Assembly: GCF_013410655.1 (NCBI RefSeq)
Contig: NZ_JACCFP010000001.1
Location: 3,929,501 to 3,993,500 of the forward strand
Direction of reading: 5' to 3'
Origin: Nocardioides thalensis
GTDB lineage: Bacteria; Actinomycetota; Actinomycetes; Propionibacteriales; Nocardioidaceae
Length of the DNA stretch: 64,000 bases
Shown: positions 1-8,221 of the stretch, in pieces
Layout: every line of letters starts with the position of its first letter
Position numbering within the stretch: position 1 is the first letter of the stretch
Program-made: the position numbers and the translations under genes
Notes under the pieces: generated by a model
The model's input: the letters and a program-made list of their open reading frames with translations, nothing else
Databases searched by the model: none
Told to the model about the DNA's origin: nothing

Positions 1-1094
1 CGCTCCACCGCGCCCACGAGCGCGCGGTCGGCGGCGCCATCGCCGTTCGCGGCGACGTACGCCTGCTCGCGCATCGCCATCATCATCAGCTTCGGCGAGA
101 GCGGCTTGTCGGTGTGCCAAGCGGGGCACTGCGACTGGCAGCGACCGCACTCGGTGCAGGTGGTGAAGTCGAGGATGTCCTTCCAGGAGAAGTCCCAGAT
201 GGACCCGGCGCCGAGGACGGAGTCCTCGTCGAGGTCGTCGATGTCGTCGAGCGTGATCGGCTTGCCGTTCGAGGTGAGCGGCTTGACGGCGCCCAGCGCC
301 GTGCTGCCGTCGTCCTCGCGCTTGAACCAGATGTTGAACCACGCGGTGAACCGGTGCCACGCCACGCCCATGGTCAGGTTGGTGGCGACGACGAGCAGCC
401 AGGCCATCGCGGAGACGATCTTGATCGCGGCGATGACGAAGATGATGTTTTCGAGGGTCCCGATCGAGTCGTGGCCGGTCGGGTAGAGACCGCCGAAGAA
501 CTGCGAGATCGGGAAGTGGAAGCCGGTGGCGTGGTCGGCGATCTCGCCGCCGTGCGCCTTGGCCAAGTTGTACTCCGCGCCTCGGATGAAGAGGATCGCC
601 GCGCTCTCGAGGAGCACCATCGCCTCGACGAAGAACGCCTGCCACATCGTCGACCCGAAGAACCGGCTCGCGCGGCCCTGCTGGGACGGCAGGTGGGTGA
701 GCCGGTAGACGATCAGCGGGATGATGCCGAGGGCACCGAAGAGGCCGAGCACCTCGGCCAGCCACTCGTAGACGAACAGCTCGCCGACCACGGGGAGCGT
801 CCACTCCGCGTCGAAGAGCTGGAAGTACGCCGCGCCGACGGCCGTCGAGAGGAAGAGGAAGGCCGCGAAGGCGAACCAGTGGAGGGCGCCGACCCAGGTC
901 CACTGGAGCATCCGGGTGTGACCGAACGTCTCCTTGAGCATGGTGACGGTCCGGCCGGCCGGGTTGCCGGTCCGGCCCGGGGCCGCCTGGCCCTTGCGGA
1001 TGACGCCGAGCATCGACCTCACGGCCCACGCGACCACCACCAGGGTGACGGCGGTGAGGGCGAGCGACACCACGATCGCGACGGTCTGCACCAT
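1..1094 (-). CDS. Membrane-anchored [4Fe-4S] oxidoreductase (3' end cut by window)
   Basis: About 364 N-terminal residues are visible and the gene runs off the left edge. The first 270 residues hold several hydrophobic helices resembling the cytochrome b-like domain of nitrate reductase gamma subunits. They are followed by a cysteine cluster CTECGRCQSQCP, the ligand set of a [4Fe-4S] ferredoxin domain. This is the layout of actinobacterial HdrD/GlpC-like proteins such as Rv0338c of M. tuberculosis, which are thought to pass electrons between a membrane quinone pool and soluble partners. The ATG at 1094 is preceded by GATGAGGAGA at good distance, which fixes the start. The donor and acceptor cannot be told from sequence. 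Confidence 0.85.
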   Translation of the reverse strand, partial: MVQTVAIVVSLALTAVTLVVVAWAVRSMLGVIRKGQAAPGRTGNPAGRTVTMLKETFGHTRMLQWTWVGALHWFAFAAFLFLSTAVGAAYFQLFDAEWTLPVVGELFVYEWLAEVLGLFGALGIIPLIVYRLTHLPSQQGRASRFFGSTMWQAFFVEAMVLLESAAILFIRGAEYNLAKAHGGEIADHATGFHFPISQFFGGLYPTGHDSIGTLENIIFVIAAIKIVSAMAWLLVVATNLTMGVAWHRFTAWFNIWFKREDDGSTALGAVKPLTSNGKPITLDDIDDLDEDSVLGAGSIWDFSWKDILDFTTCTECGRCQSQCPAWHTDKPLSPKLMMMAMREQAYVAANGDGAADRALVGAVE

Positions 1095-1313
1095 TTCCAG
1101 TGTCTCCTCATCGATGAGGGCGCGCTCCGAGCACGCCCGCGGGGACCTGTTGCTTCTGGCCGAGCCTAGGGTCCCGGCGCCGTTGAGCCGCGATCAGGCA
1201 AGCCTTAGATCACGGGCCGCGGGCGCCGTACAGGCCGGCTCGCCGAATACTACCCGTTGGTAACTTCCGTGGCGGGTGACGCTCGCCTCACCTGTGCGAA
1301 GCCGACCACCCGC

Positions 1314-1357
1314 AAAAAGTCCGAGAGGACCGTCCCCGGACGGGAACGGCCCTCTCG
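1314..1357 (-). terminator. Rho-independent terminator of the secreted protein gene
   Basis: An approximately 15-bp stem (CGAGAGG at 1322-1328 pairing with CCTCTCG at 1351-1357, the stem continuing inward with two mismatches) is followed on the minus strand by TTTTT (complement of 1314-1318). It lies 20 bases past the stop of the gene at 1378-2631 and reads in the right direction to end it. Confidence 0.8.
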
Positions 1358-1377
1358 TTGGTCGAGCTACTGCGCGA

Positions 1378-2631
1378 TCAGCGCAGCGGGGGCAGCTGGC
1401 CCACGCGCATCCGGGCGACGCCCAGGTTGATCGTGGCGCCGGTGCCGTCGAGCAGCGTCAGCCGCAGGGCGGTGACCTCGAGGCCACCCTTGAGCTTGCG
1501 CTCGATGCCCTCCTCGATCTTCAGCAGACCGGGGATCTCCAGACCCTCGAGCGGGATCGGGGTCGGCTCGCCGTCGACCGTCAGGGTCAGCACGTTGGTG
1601 CCCGTCGAGTCGCGGATGACCTTCTTCTTGCCCCGCTCACGCCGCACGTAGGCGCGGGCGGAGATGCCGGAGATCTCGATCATGCCGTTGAGGAGGGAGA
1701 TGTCGGCGACCTCGGCCATCTCGTAGCCGGAGGCCTTGTTCTTGAAGGCCTGGGCCTTCTGCCGCACGGAGACCGCGCCGACCGACGCGAGCGCCGGCAG
1801 GTCGACCTGGAGGACGTCCTTCTCGATGACCTCGCCGTCGGTGCCGTCGCAGGGCATGAAGACCTGCGGGATGCGGCCGACGCCGACGACGTCGCCGAGG
1901 ATGTCGGCGGAGACGCCGTACGCGATCCCGCCGAAGACGCCCAGGTCGGCCTTGCCGATCTTGGTCGAGGCACGAGCCAGGATCACGCGGCTGTTGGTGG
2001 CCGCGAGGTGCACCGCGATGCCGGTGGACTTCGCCTTGGCACCCTTCTCGTTCTGGCGGGTGACGCCGGCACCCAGGGTCACGCTGCCGACACCGGGGAT
2101 CTTGATCGGCTCGCCGACCTCGGGGAGGTCGAGCTCGATCGGGTCCTGGCCCGGGAGCGTCAGCTTCAGGCCGAGGACCTTCTGCTTGGTCTCGGCGTGG
2201 AACTTGCCGGCCGCGTCGGCCCAGGTGTGGGCCCACGCCTCGACGCCCGTCAGCGCGATGATCGCCCCGCCGGCCTCGAGCAGCTGCACGTCGGCGATGC
2301 GGTGACGCGCGTAGGAGTGGACGGCCTTGCCGCGCTTGCGGGTCCAGGTCGTGGTCTCGACACCCTCGATGGTGCCGAGGCCGGGGACCTCGACCGAGGC
2401 GGTCGCGTTGGAGCGGGTGATGCCGGCGATGTTGTTGCAGGCGATGACGGACTCGGCGATCGGCCCGGAGCCGACCGGCAGGTCGCCACCCTTGACGCGG
2501 GCACCGAAGCCGTAGGCGGACATGCCGTACTTGGTGGGACGCTTCTCGGCGGAGGCCGGGGCGACGCTCACCGTCACGAGGACGGTGGTCATCGCTACGG
2601 CCAGGGCCAGCAGCGCAGCGAGCTTACGCAT
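1378..2631 (-). CDS. Secreted choice-of-anchor P-like protein
   Basis: A 417-residue protein with a Sec signal peptide (MRKLAALLALAVAM, ending near ASA). The body is rich in Gly, Val and Thr, alternates short beta-like stretches and has no enzyme motif. The overall look fits the 'choice-of-anchor' surface proteins of Nocardioides, but no sorting signal is visible at the C-terminus. An in-frame ATG ten codons upstream exists. The one at 2631 is preferred because AAAGGAG lies 9 bases before it and the signal peptide then starts normally. It is monocistronic, with its own terminator. The function is unknown. Confidence 0.75.
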   Translation of the reverse strand: MRKLAALLALAVAMTTVLVTVSVAPASAEKRPTKYGMSAYGFGARVKGGDLPVGSGPIAESVIACNNIAGITRSNATASVEVPGLGTIEGVETTTWTRKRGKAVHSYARHRIADVQLLEAGGAIIALTGVEAWAHTWADAAGKFHAETKQKVLGLKLTLPGQDPIELDLPEVGEPIKIPGVGSVTLGAGVTRQNEKGAKAKSTGIAVHLAATNSRVILARASTKIGKADLGVFGGIAYGVSADILGDVVGVGRIPQVFMPCDGTDGEVIEKDVLQVDLPALASVGAVSVRQKAQAFKNKASGYEMAEVADISLLNGMIEISGISARAYVRRERGKKKVIRDSTGTNVLTLTVDGEPTPIPLEGLEIPGLLKIEEGIERKLKGGLEVTALRLTLLDGTGATINLGVARMRVGQLPPLR

Positions 2632-2725
2632 TTCGGGGAACTCCTTTGGAGGGAGGCACACATCTGTTTCGCTCGTCCCGGCAGCTCCCCCTAGAGACGC
2701 GGGCCACGAGACTGGGTCGAGCGGG

Positions 2726-2731
2726 ATATTA
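2726..2731 (-). promoter_or_regulatory. Possible -10 element for the secreted protein gene
   Basis: TAATAT on the minus strand about 95 bases before the ATG at 2631, in the divergent gap with the peptidase gene. No convincing -35 was found at the right spacing, so this is a weak call. A small hairpin (GGGAC/GTCCC, 2751-2764) lies just upstream. Confidence 0.25.
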
Positions 2732-2829
2732 CCGGCAACGATGCTCGGTAGGGACGGAAGTCCCGATCATGTGATGTGACGGGTCTAACGAGATGTACGC
2801 CGCTGGGTCACGTCGGATAGGAACCATTC

Positions 2830-4326
2830 ATGCAACGACTTCCGGCCCGGGCCGTCCTCGCCGTCACCGCGGCGCTCTCGCTGAGCGCGTGCAGCGGGGG
2901 CGGCGGCGAGGCAGGACCCTGGGAAGGGCCCTCCGCGCCGGACACGTCGAGCGCCGCGCCGAGCGCGCCCCAGAGCACAGGACGTGCCGACGGCGACGTG
3001 CCGCGGGACCTGGCGATCGCGGTCAGCGAGCCCCGCGAGGACTCCGTCTATCCCGAGGTCGGCGACCCGCTGGTCGACGCGCTCCACTATGACCTCGACC
3101 TCGCCTGGGACCCCGACGCCGCACGCCTCGAGGCATCGGAGAAGCTGACGTTCCGCGCCACCGCCGACGCGGACTCCTTCCGGCTCGACCTCGCGGATGC
3201 GCTCGAGGTCTCCGCGCTCAGCGTCGACGGCGACGAGGCGGCCCACACGCAGGAGTCGAAGGACCTGATCGTCGAGCACGCCGTCACCGCCGGGTCGACG
3301 TACGTCGTCGAGATCGCCTACGCCGGGAGCCCGGAGCCGTGGCCGGCGCCGACCGACCGGCCCGACTTCGCCGGCGGGGTCGGGTGGACCACCACCGACG
3401 AGGGTGAGGCGTTCACGTTCCAGGAGCCCTACGGCGCGTTCACCTGGTACGCCGTGAACGACCAGCCGGCCGACAAGGCGCTCTACGACTTCACGCTCAC
3501 CGTCCCCGCCCCCTGGTCGGGCGTGGCCAACGGCGAGCTGACCTCGACCACGACCGCCGACGGCCTGCGCACGACGACGTGGCACCTCGCCGAGCCCGCG
3601 GCGTCGTACCTGACGACCGTCGCGTTCGACGACTTCACCGTGACCGAGCTCGAGTCGGACAGCGGAGTCCCGATCACGCTCTGGGGGCCGACCGGTGACC
3701 CGCAGGCGATGGGCGACACCGTCTACGCGCCCGAGGCGATGACGTGGCTGGAGGAGATCCTCGGTCCCTACCCGTTCGACACCTTCGGGATCGTCGTCGT
3801 CGACGGCGAGAGCGGCATGGAGACCCAGACGATGGTCACCCTCGGCGACAGCGAGTACGCCACGTCGAAGGCGGTCGTCGTCCACGAGCTGGCGCACCAC
3901 TGGTACGGCGACACGGTGACGCCGTCGGACTGGAGCGACGTCTGGATGAACGAGGGCATGACGATGTACCTCCAGGGGATGTGGGAGGCCGAGGAGGAGG
4001 GCATCGAGGTCGGCGAGCTGATGGACCGGTGGGCCGAGTTCGAGGTGTTCGAGCGCGACCACGCCGGGCCGCCGGCCGACTACCATCCCGAACGGTTCGG
4101 CAGCGGCAACATCTACTACGGGCCGGCGCTGATGTGGCACGAGCTCCGGGAGCGGATCGGCGACGAGGCGTTCTTCGACGTGGTGCGGGCGTGGCCGGAG
4201 AGCCAGGAGAACGGCTCGGCCGACCGCGAGGAGTATCTGGCCTGGGTCGAGGAGCGCACCGGCGAGGAGCTCACCGAGTTCTTCGACGCGTGGCTCCTCG
4301 GCACGAAGACGCCACCGCGCGACTGA
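2830..4326 (+). CDS. M1 family metallopeptidase, lipoprotein
   Basis: A 498-residue zinc aminopeptidase-like protein. A lipobox LSAC puts the lipidated cysteine at residue 21, so it should sit on the outer face of the membrane. The zinc site is intact: H352-E-L-A-H356, and E375 exactly 18 residues further on, the M1 gluzincin spacing. The substrate-binding motif is GMETQ (usually GAMEN), so N-terminal recognition may differ from classical aminopeptidase N. The protein is shorter than typical M1 enzymes (850-900 residues), keeping the N-terminal beta and catalytic domains only. AGGAA lies 7 bases before the ATG. It is convergent with the kinase gene, 8 bases apart. Confidence 0.88.
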   Translation: MQRLPARAVLAVTAALSLSACSGGGGEAGPWEGPSAPDTSSAAPSAPQSTGRADGDVPRDLAIAVSEPREDSVYPEVGDPLVDALHYDLDLAWDPDAARLEASEKLTFRATADADSFRLDLADALEVSALSVDGDEAAHTQESKDLIVEHAVTAGSTYVVEIAYAGSPEPWPAPTDRPDFAGGVGWTTTDEGEAFTFQEPYGAFTWYAVNDQPADKALYDFTLTVPAPWSGVANGELTSTTTADGLRTTTWHLAEPAASYLTTVAFDDFTVTELESDSGVPITLWGPTGDPQAMGDTVYAPEAMTWLEEILGPYPFDTFGIVVVDGESGMETQTMVTLGDSEYATSKAVVVHELAHHWYGDTVTPSDWSDVWMNEGMTMYLQGMWEAEEEGIEVGELMDRWAEFEVFERDHAGPPADYHPERFGSGNIYYGPALMWHELRERIGDEAFFDVVRAWPESQENGSADREEYLAWVEERTGEELTEFFDAWLLGTKTPPRD

Positions 4327-4334
4327 CCCGGCGC

Positions 4335-5807
4335 CTACTCCGTCGGGGTCGGGTCGAGGATGCAGGACACCCCGATCGAGATGATGTCGGTCCAGATGCC
4401 CGGGTCGATCTCGGTGCTGGTGGTCTCCACGATCTCGAGGTCCTCGTTGATCAGCCCGGCGTCGATCAGGCCGTCGAGCCCGTGCTCCCGGACCAGGCCA
4501 CGGGCCACGCACTCGGCCTCGGCCGCCTCGACGTCGCCCTCCGCGGCGAGTCCCTCGGCGATGTTCTGCACCGCGGTCCGCTCGTCGGGCGTGAGGCCGT
4601 CGGCGTCGGTCGACTCGGTGACCGGCGCCGTCGTCCGGCCGCCCCCGCCTCCTTCGCCACCGTCGTCGTCGAGGACCAGCGCGGCCGCGGCTCCGCCGCC
4701 GATGACGAGGACCACGGCGGCGACCGCGCCCACGATCAGGCCGGTACGCCGCCGCGCGGGCGGGGCGGGCGATGGCGTGAAGAAGTGGTGGGCGCCCGCG
4801 GTGGGCTGGTGCGCTGCGGAGTAGCCGGTGGCGGTCGGTGGCGCCGGGCTCGAGGGCGGGGCCGGCGACTGGTCGACGGCGGGCCGCATCGCCGTACCGG
4901 AGCCGGACTGCGGGAGCACCCGCGCCGACGATGGCGCGGACGTGCGCAGCACCGACCGCAGGTCGTCGCGCAGCGAGCCCGCCGACGCGTAGCGGTCACC
5001 CGGGCTCTTGGCCATCGCGGTGCGCAGGATCCGGTTGACCTCGCGCTCGAAGGTGCCGGTCTCGACGATCTGCGGGACCGGCTGCGACACGTGCGCCGTG
5101 ACGATCTGGTAGTCCGACGTGCCGACGTAGGGAGCCTGTCCGCACAGCGCCGCCCACAGCAGGCAGCCGAGCGAGTACACGTCGCTCGCGGGTCCTGCGG
5201 TGCCGCCGGTGTGCAGCTCGGGCGCCATGTAACTCGGCGTGCCCACGGCGGTGCCGTCGGTGGTCATCCCGGTCGAGTCGACGCGGCGCGCGATCCCGAA
5301 GTCGGCGAGGTAGGCCGACACCTTCTCGCCGCGGATCCGGAGCAGCACGTTGGCGGGCTTGATGTCGCGGTGCACCAGCCCCATCGCGTGGGCGTCGGCA
5401 AGCCCGTCGGCGATCTGGGCGATCAGGTCGAGCGCGATCCCGGGCGGCGGCGCACCCTGCCGCCGGACCATCTGGCCGAGGTCGCCGTCCGGGATCAGCT
5501 GGCTGGCGATGTAGAGCGCACCGGCGACCTCGCCGTGGGCGAACACGGTGACGACGTGCGGGGAGTCCAGCGACGCCTGGGCCTGCGCCTCGCGCGTGAA
5601 CCGCGCGCGGAAGCCTGGGTCTCCCGCCAGGTGCGGCGAGATGATCTTCAGCGCCACCCGCCGGTCGAGCACGCCGTCGACGGCCTCGAACACGATGCCC
5701 ATCCCGCCCTTGCCGATCTGGCGGACGAGCAGGTAGGGACCGACCCGGTCGCCCGGCCGCAGCGAACCGGGTGCGGGTCCCGGTCCGGAGGGTGGGTTCG
5801 GGGGCAC
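4335..5807 (-). CDS. Transmembrane serine/threonine protein kinase
   Basis: A 490-residue PknB-type kinase. The kinase domain spans about residues 23-285: Gly-rich loop 31-37, catalytic Lys54, HRDIKPAN at 146-153, DFG 169-171, APE 195-197. A Pro/Ser-rich linker leads to one transmembrane segment (356-379) and an acidic outer domain of about 100 residues with two cysteines. No PASTA repeats are seen, so the sensor domain is of unknown type. The start is GTG at 5807. It follows the E2 gene with a 26-base gap, so co-transcription with the dehydrogenase operon is possible. Its substrates are unknown. Confidence 0.92.
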   Translation of the reverse strand: MPPNPPSGPGPAPGSLRPGDRVGPYLLVRQIGKGGMGIVFEAVDGVLDRRVALKIISPHLAGDPGFRARFTREAQAQASLDSPHVVTVFAHGEVAGALYIASQLIPDGDLGQMVRRQGAPPPGIALDLIAQIADGLADAHAMGLVHRDIKPANVLLRIRGEKVSAYLADFGIARRVDSTGMTTDGTAVGTPSYMAPELHTGGTAGPASDVYSLGCLLWAALCGQAPYVGTSDYQIVTAHVSQPVPQIVETGTFEREVNRILRTAMAKSPGDRYASAGSLRDDLRSVLRTSAPSSARVLPQSGSGTAMRPAVDQSPAPPSSPAPPTATGYSAAHQPTAGAHHFFTPSPAPPARRRTGLIVGAVAAVVLVIGGGAAAALVLDDDGGEGGGGGRTTAPVTESTDADGLTPDERTAVQNIAEGLAAEGDVEAAEAECVARGLVREHGLDGLIDAGLINEDLEIVETTSTEIDPGIWTDIISIGVSCILDPTPTE

Positions 5808-5833
5808 GAGGCAGTGTCTACCCCGCTAGGTGG

Positions 5834-7228
5834 TCAGAACAACATCGAGGTTGCGGGGTCGTGGACCATGCCCGCGACGTCGGCCAGGAACCGCGACCCC
5901 GTGGCGCCGTCGATGTGGCGGTGGTCGAACGACAGCGACAGCGTCATCACCTGGCGCGGCACGACGGCGTCGCCCACCACCCACGGCTGCGGCTTGATCG
6001 CGCCCATGCACAGGATCGCCGACTCCCCCGGGTTGATGATCGGGGTGCCGCCGTCGACGCCGAAGACGCCCACGTTGGTGATCGTGAACGTGCCGCCGGC
6101 GGTGTCGGCGGGCTGGGTGCGGCCGGCCTTGGCGGTCGCGGTCAGCTGCTCGAGCTCGCTCGCGAGCCCGGCCAGGTCGAGCGCCTGGGCGTCCTTGACG
6201 TTGGGTACGACGAGCCCGCGCGGGGTCGCGGCGGCGATGCCGAGGTTGACGTAGTGCTTCACGACGACCTCGCCGGCCGCCTCGTCCCACGTGGAGTTGA
6301 CCAGCGGCGAGCGGCGCAGCGCGAGGATCGAGGCGCGGGCGACGACGAGCAGCGGCGACACCTTCACGTCGCGGAGCTCGGGCCGCTTCTTCAGCCGCTC
6401 GACGAGCTCGACGGTGGCGGTCGCGTCGACCGTCACCCACTCGGTCACGTGGGGCGCGGTGAACGCGGACTCGACCATCGCGGCCGCCATCATCTTGCGG
6501 ACGCCCTTGATGGGCTCCCGCGTCTCCCGCTCACCCGAACCCGCGAACGGGCGCACTTCGGGGGTCGAACTGGCAGGGTTCGGGGTTCGAGCCGTCGAGG
6601 TTCGGGGTGCCGCGGCCTCCACGTCCTGCCGCGTGACCGTGCCCTCCGGCCCACTGCCGGTGATGGTCGCGAGGTCGACGCCGAGGTCCTTGGCGAGCTT
6701 GCGCACCGGCGGCTTGGCCAGCACCCGTACGTCGCGCGCGGGCACGTCCTCCGCCTCCGCGAGCGGCGAGGCCGCACCCGGGATGAACGACGCCTGCGCC
6801 TGCGCCCGGGTCGCGATCTCGGGTGTCGCGAACCGTCGAGGTCGCCGCTTGAGCACGCTCTCCTTGGGGCCGTAGCCGACGAGCGTCGCCTGGCCCTCCG
6901 GCGGGATGTTCGTGTCGATCGGGTCACCAACCGTGCCGGTTCGGTCCGCCAACCCTGCCGGTTCGTCCCCCGAACCCTGCCCGTTCGTCGGGCTCGGCTC
7001 ACCGATGGCGATGATGGGGGTGCCGACGGGGACGGTCTCGCCCTCGGCGACGAGGATCGCGGTGACCGGGCCGGCGTACGGCGACGGCAGCTCCACGATG
7101 GACTTGGCGGTCTCGATCTCGACCACGACGTCGTTGACCTTGACGACGTCGCCGACCTCGACCTTCCAGGAGACGATCTCGGCCTCGGTCAGGCCCTCGC
7201 CGACGTCGGGCAGCTTGTACTCGGGCAT
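5834..7228 (-). CDS. bkdC: 2-oxoacid dehydrogenase E2 (dihydrolipoyl acyltransferase)
   Basis: A 464-residue E2 core protein. It has one N-terminal lipoyl domain with acceptor Lys42 in EIETAKS, a peripheral subunit-binding domain near residues 145-180, and a C-terminal catalytic domain ending in DHRHIDG (His436, Asp440). It transfers the acyl group from E1 to CoA, probably in the branched-chain complex given the E1 partners. GAGGAGG precedes the ATG, 15 bases after the E1beta stop. Both interdomain linkers carry copies of a 17-bp palindrome (see repeats), so linker length has probably been changed by repeat insertion. No E3 gene is in the window. Confidence 0.93.
   Translation of the reverse strand: MPEYKLPDVGEGLTEAEIVSWKVEVGDVVKVNDVVVEIETAKSIVELPSPYAGPVTAILVAEGETVPVGTPIIAIGEPSPTNGQGSGDEPAGLADRTGTVGDPIDTNIPPEGQATLVGYGPKESVLKRRPRRFATPEIATRAQAQASFIPGAASPLAEAEDVPARDVRVLAKPPVRKLAKDLGVDLATITGSGPEGTVTRQDVEAAAPRTSTARTPNPASSTPEVRPFAGSGERETREPIKGVRKMMAAAMVESAFTAPHVTEWVTVDATATVELVERLKKRPELRDVKVSPLLVVARASILALRRSPLVNSTWDEAAGEVVVKHYVNLGIAAATPRGLVVPNVKDAQALDLAGLASELEQLTATAKAGRTQPADTAGGTFTITNVGVFGVDGGTPIINPGESAILCMGAIKPQPWVVGDAVVPRQVMTLSLSFDHRHIDGATGSRFLADVAGMVHDPATSMLF
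6566..6582 (+). repeat. 17-bp palindromic repeat in E2 linker 2
   Basis: CGAACTGGCAGGGTTCG, the reverse complement of CGAACCCTGCCAGTTCG. It lies in the linker between the E3-binding and catalytic domains of the E2 protein and matches the three copies in linker 1. Confidence 0.7.
6929..6987 (+). repeat. Three tandem 17-bp repeats in E2 linker 1
   Basis: Copies at 6929-6943, 6951-6965 and 6971-6987 (type AACCCTGCCGGTTCG; the last is CGAACCCTGCCCGTTCG). They fall in the flexible linker after the lipoyl domain and are translated. They keep the reading frame. Confidence 0.7.
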
Positions 7229-7243
7229 CAGCCTGGTTCCTCC

Positions 7244-8221
7244 TCAGTACGCGAGCGAGCGGTCGACGGCGTCCAGCACCCGGTCGAGGTCGGGGAGGAA
7301 CGACTCCTCCACCCGCGCGGGCGGGTACGGCGTGTCGAACCCGCCGACCCGGAGCACGGGGGCCTCGAGGGAGTAGAAGCACTCCTCGGTCACCCGCGCC
7401 GACACCTCCGCGCCCATGCCGAGGTTGACGTGCGCCTCGTGCACGACGACGGCGCGGCCGGTGCGCCGTACGGACTCCAGCACCGGGCCGATGTCGAGCG
7501 GCGAGAGGGTGCGCAGGTCGATGACCTCGAGCGACCGACCCTCCTCGGCGGCGACCGACGCGGCGTCGAGGCAGGTCGAGACGGTCGGGCCGTAGCCGAC
7601 CAGCGTGAGGTCGCCGCCGGCCCGTACGACGCGCGACCGGAACAGTGGGTCGGGCGTGCGCGTGGTGTCGACCTCGGCCTTGGTCGCGTGGTACTGCCGC
7701 TTCGGCTCGAGGAAGACCACCGGGTCGTCGCTGGCGATGGCCTGCTGGATCATCCAGTAGCCGTCGACGGGGTTGGAGCAGGTGACGACCTTCAGGCCGG
7801 GGGTGTGCGCGAACTGCGCCTCCGGCGACTCGCTGTGGTGCTCGACCGCGCCGATGCCGCCGCCGTAGGGGATGCGGATGACGATCGGCACCCGGATCCG
7901 GCCCTGGCTGCGGAAGTGCATCTTGGCGACCTGGCAGACGATCTGGTCGTAGGCGGGGTAGACGAAGCCGTCGAACTGGATCTCGACGACCGGCCGGTAG
8001 CCGCGCAGGGCCAGGCCGACCGCCGTGCCGACGATGCCGGACTCGGCGAGCGGGGTGTCGATGACCCGGTCCTCGCCGAAGTCCTTCTGCAGGCCGTCGG
8101 TGATGCGGAAGACGCCGCCGAGACGCCCGACGTCCTCGCCCATCACGACGACCTTGTCGTCGTCCTCCATCGCGCGCCGGAGGCCGGCGTTGAGCGCCTT
8201 CGCGAGGGTCAGCTGGCTCAT
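7244..8221 (-). CDS. bkdB: 2-oxoacid dehydrogenase E1 component, beta subunit
   Basis: A 325-residue transketolase-like protein (MSQLTLAKALNAGLRRAMED, then VVVMGEDVGRLGG). With E1alpha it forms the thiamine-diphosphate decarboxylase of the complex. The frame is open 56 codons further upstream, but the ATG at 8221 is chosen because it overlaps the E1alpha stop (ATGA, 8218-8221) and gives the normal family length. It is translationally coupled to E1alpha and followed by E2. Confidence 0.93.
   Translation of the reverse strand: MSQLTLAKALNAGLRRAMEDDDKVVVMGEDVGRLGGVFRITDGLQKDFGEDRVIDTPLAESGIVGTAVGLALRGYRPVVEIQFDGFVYPAYDQIVCQVAKMHFRSQGRIRVPIVIRIPYGGGIGAVEHHSESPEAQFAHTPGLKVVTCSNPVDGYWMIQQAIASDDPVVFLEPKRQYHATKAEVDTTRTPDPLFRSRVVRAGGDLTLVGYGPTVSTCLDAASVAAEEGRSLEVIDLRTLSPLDIGPVLESVRRTGRAVVVHEAHVNLGMGAEVSARVTEECFYSLEAPVLRVGGFDTPYPPARVEESFLPDLDRVLDAVDRSLAY

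Noticed and set aside
3744-6254. Very long open frame on the plus strand across the kinase and E2 genes
   Set aside because: It is a high-GC shadow: Arg/Gly/His-rich, no motifs, and opposite to clearly real kinase and E2 genes.
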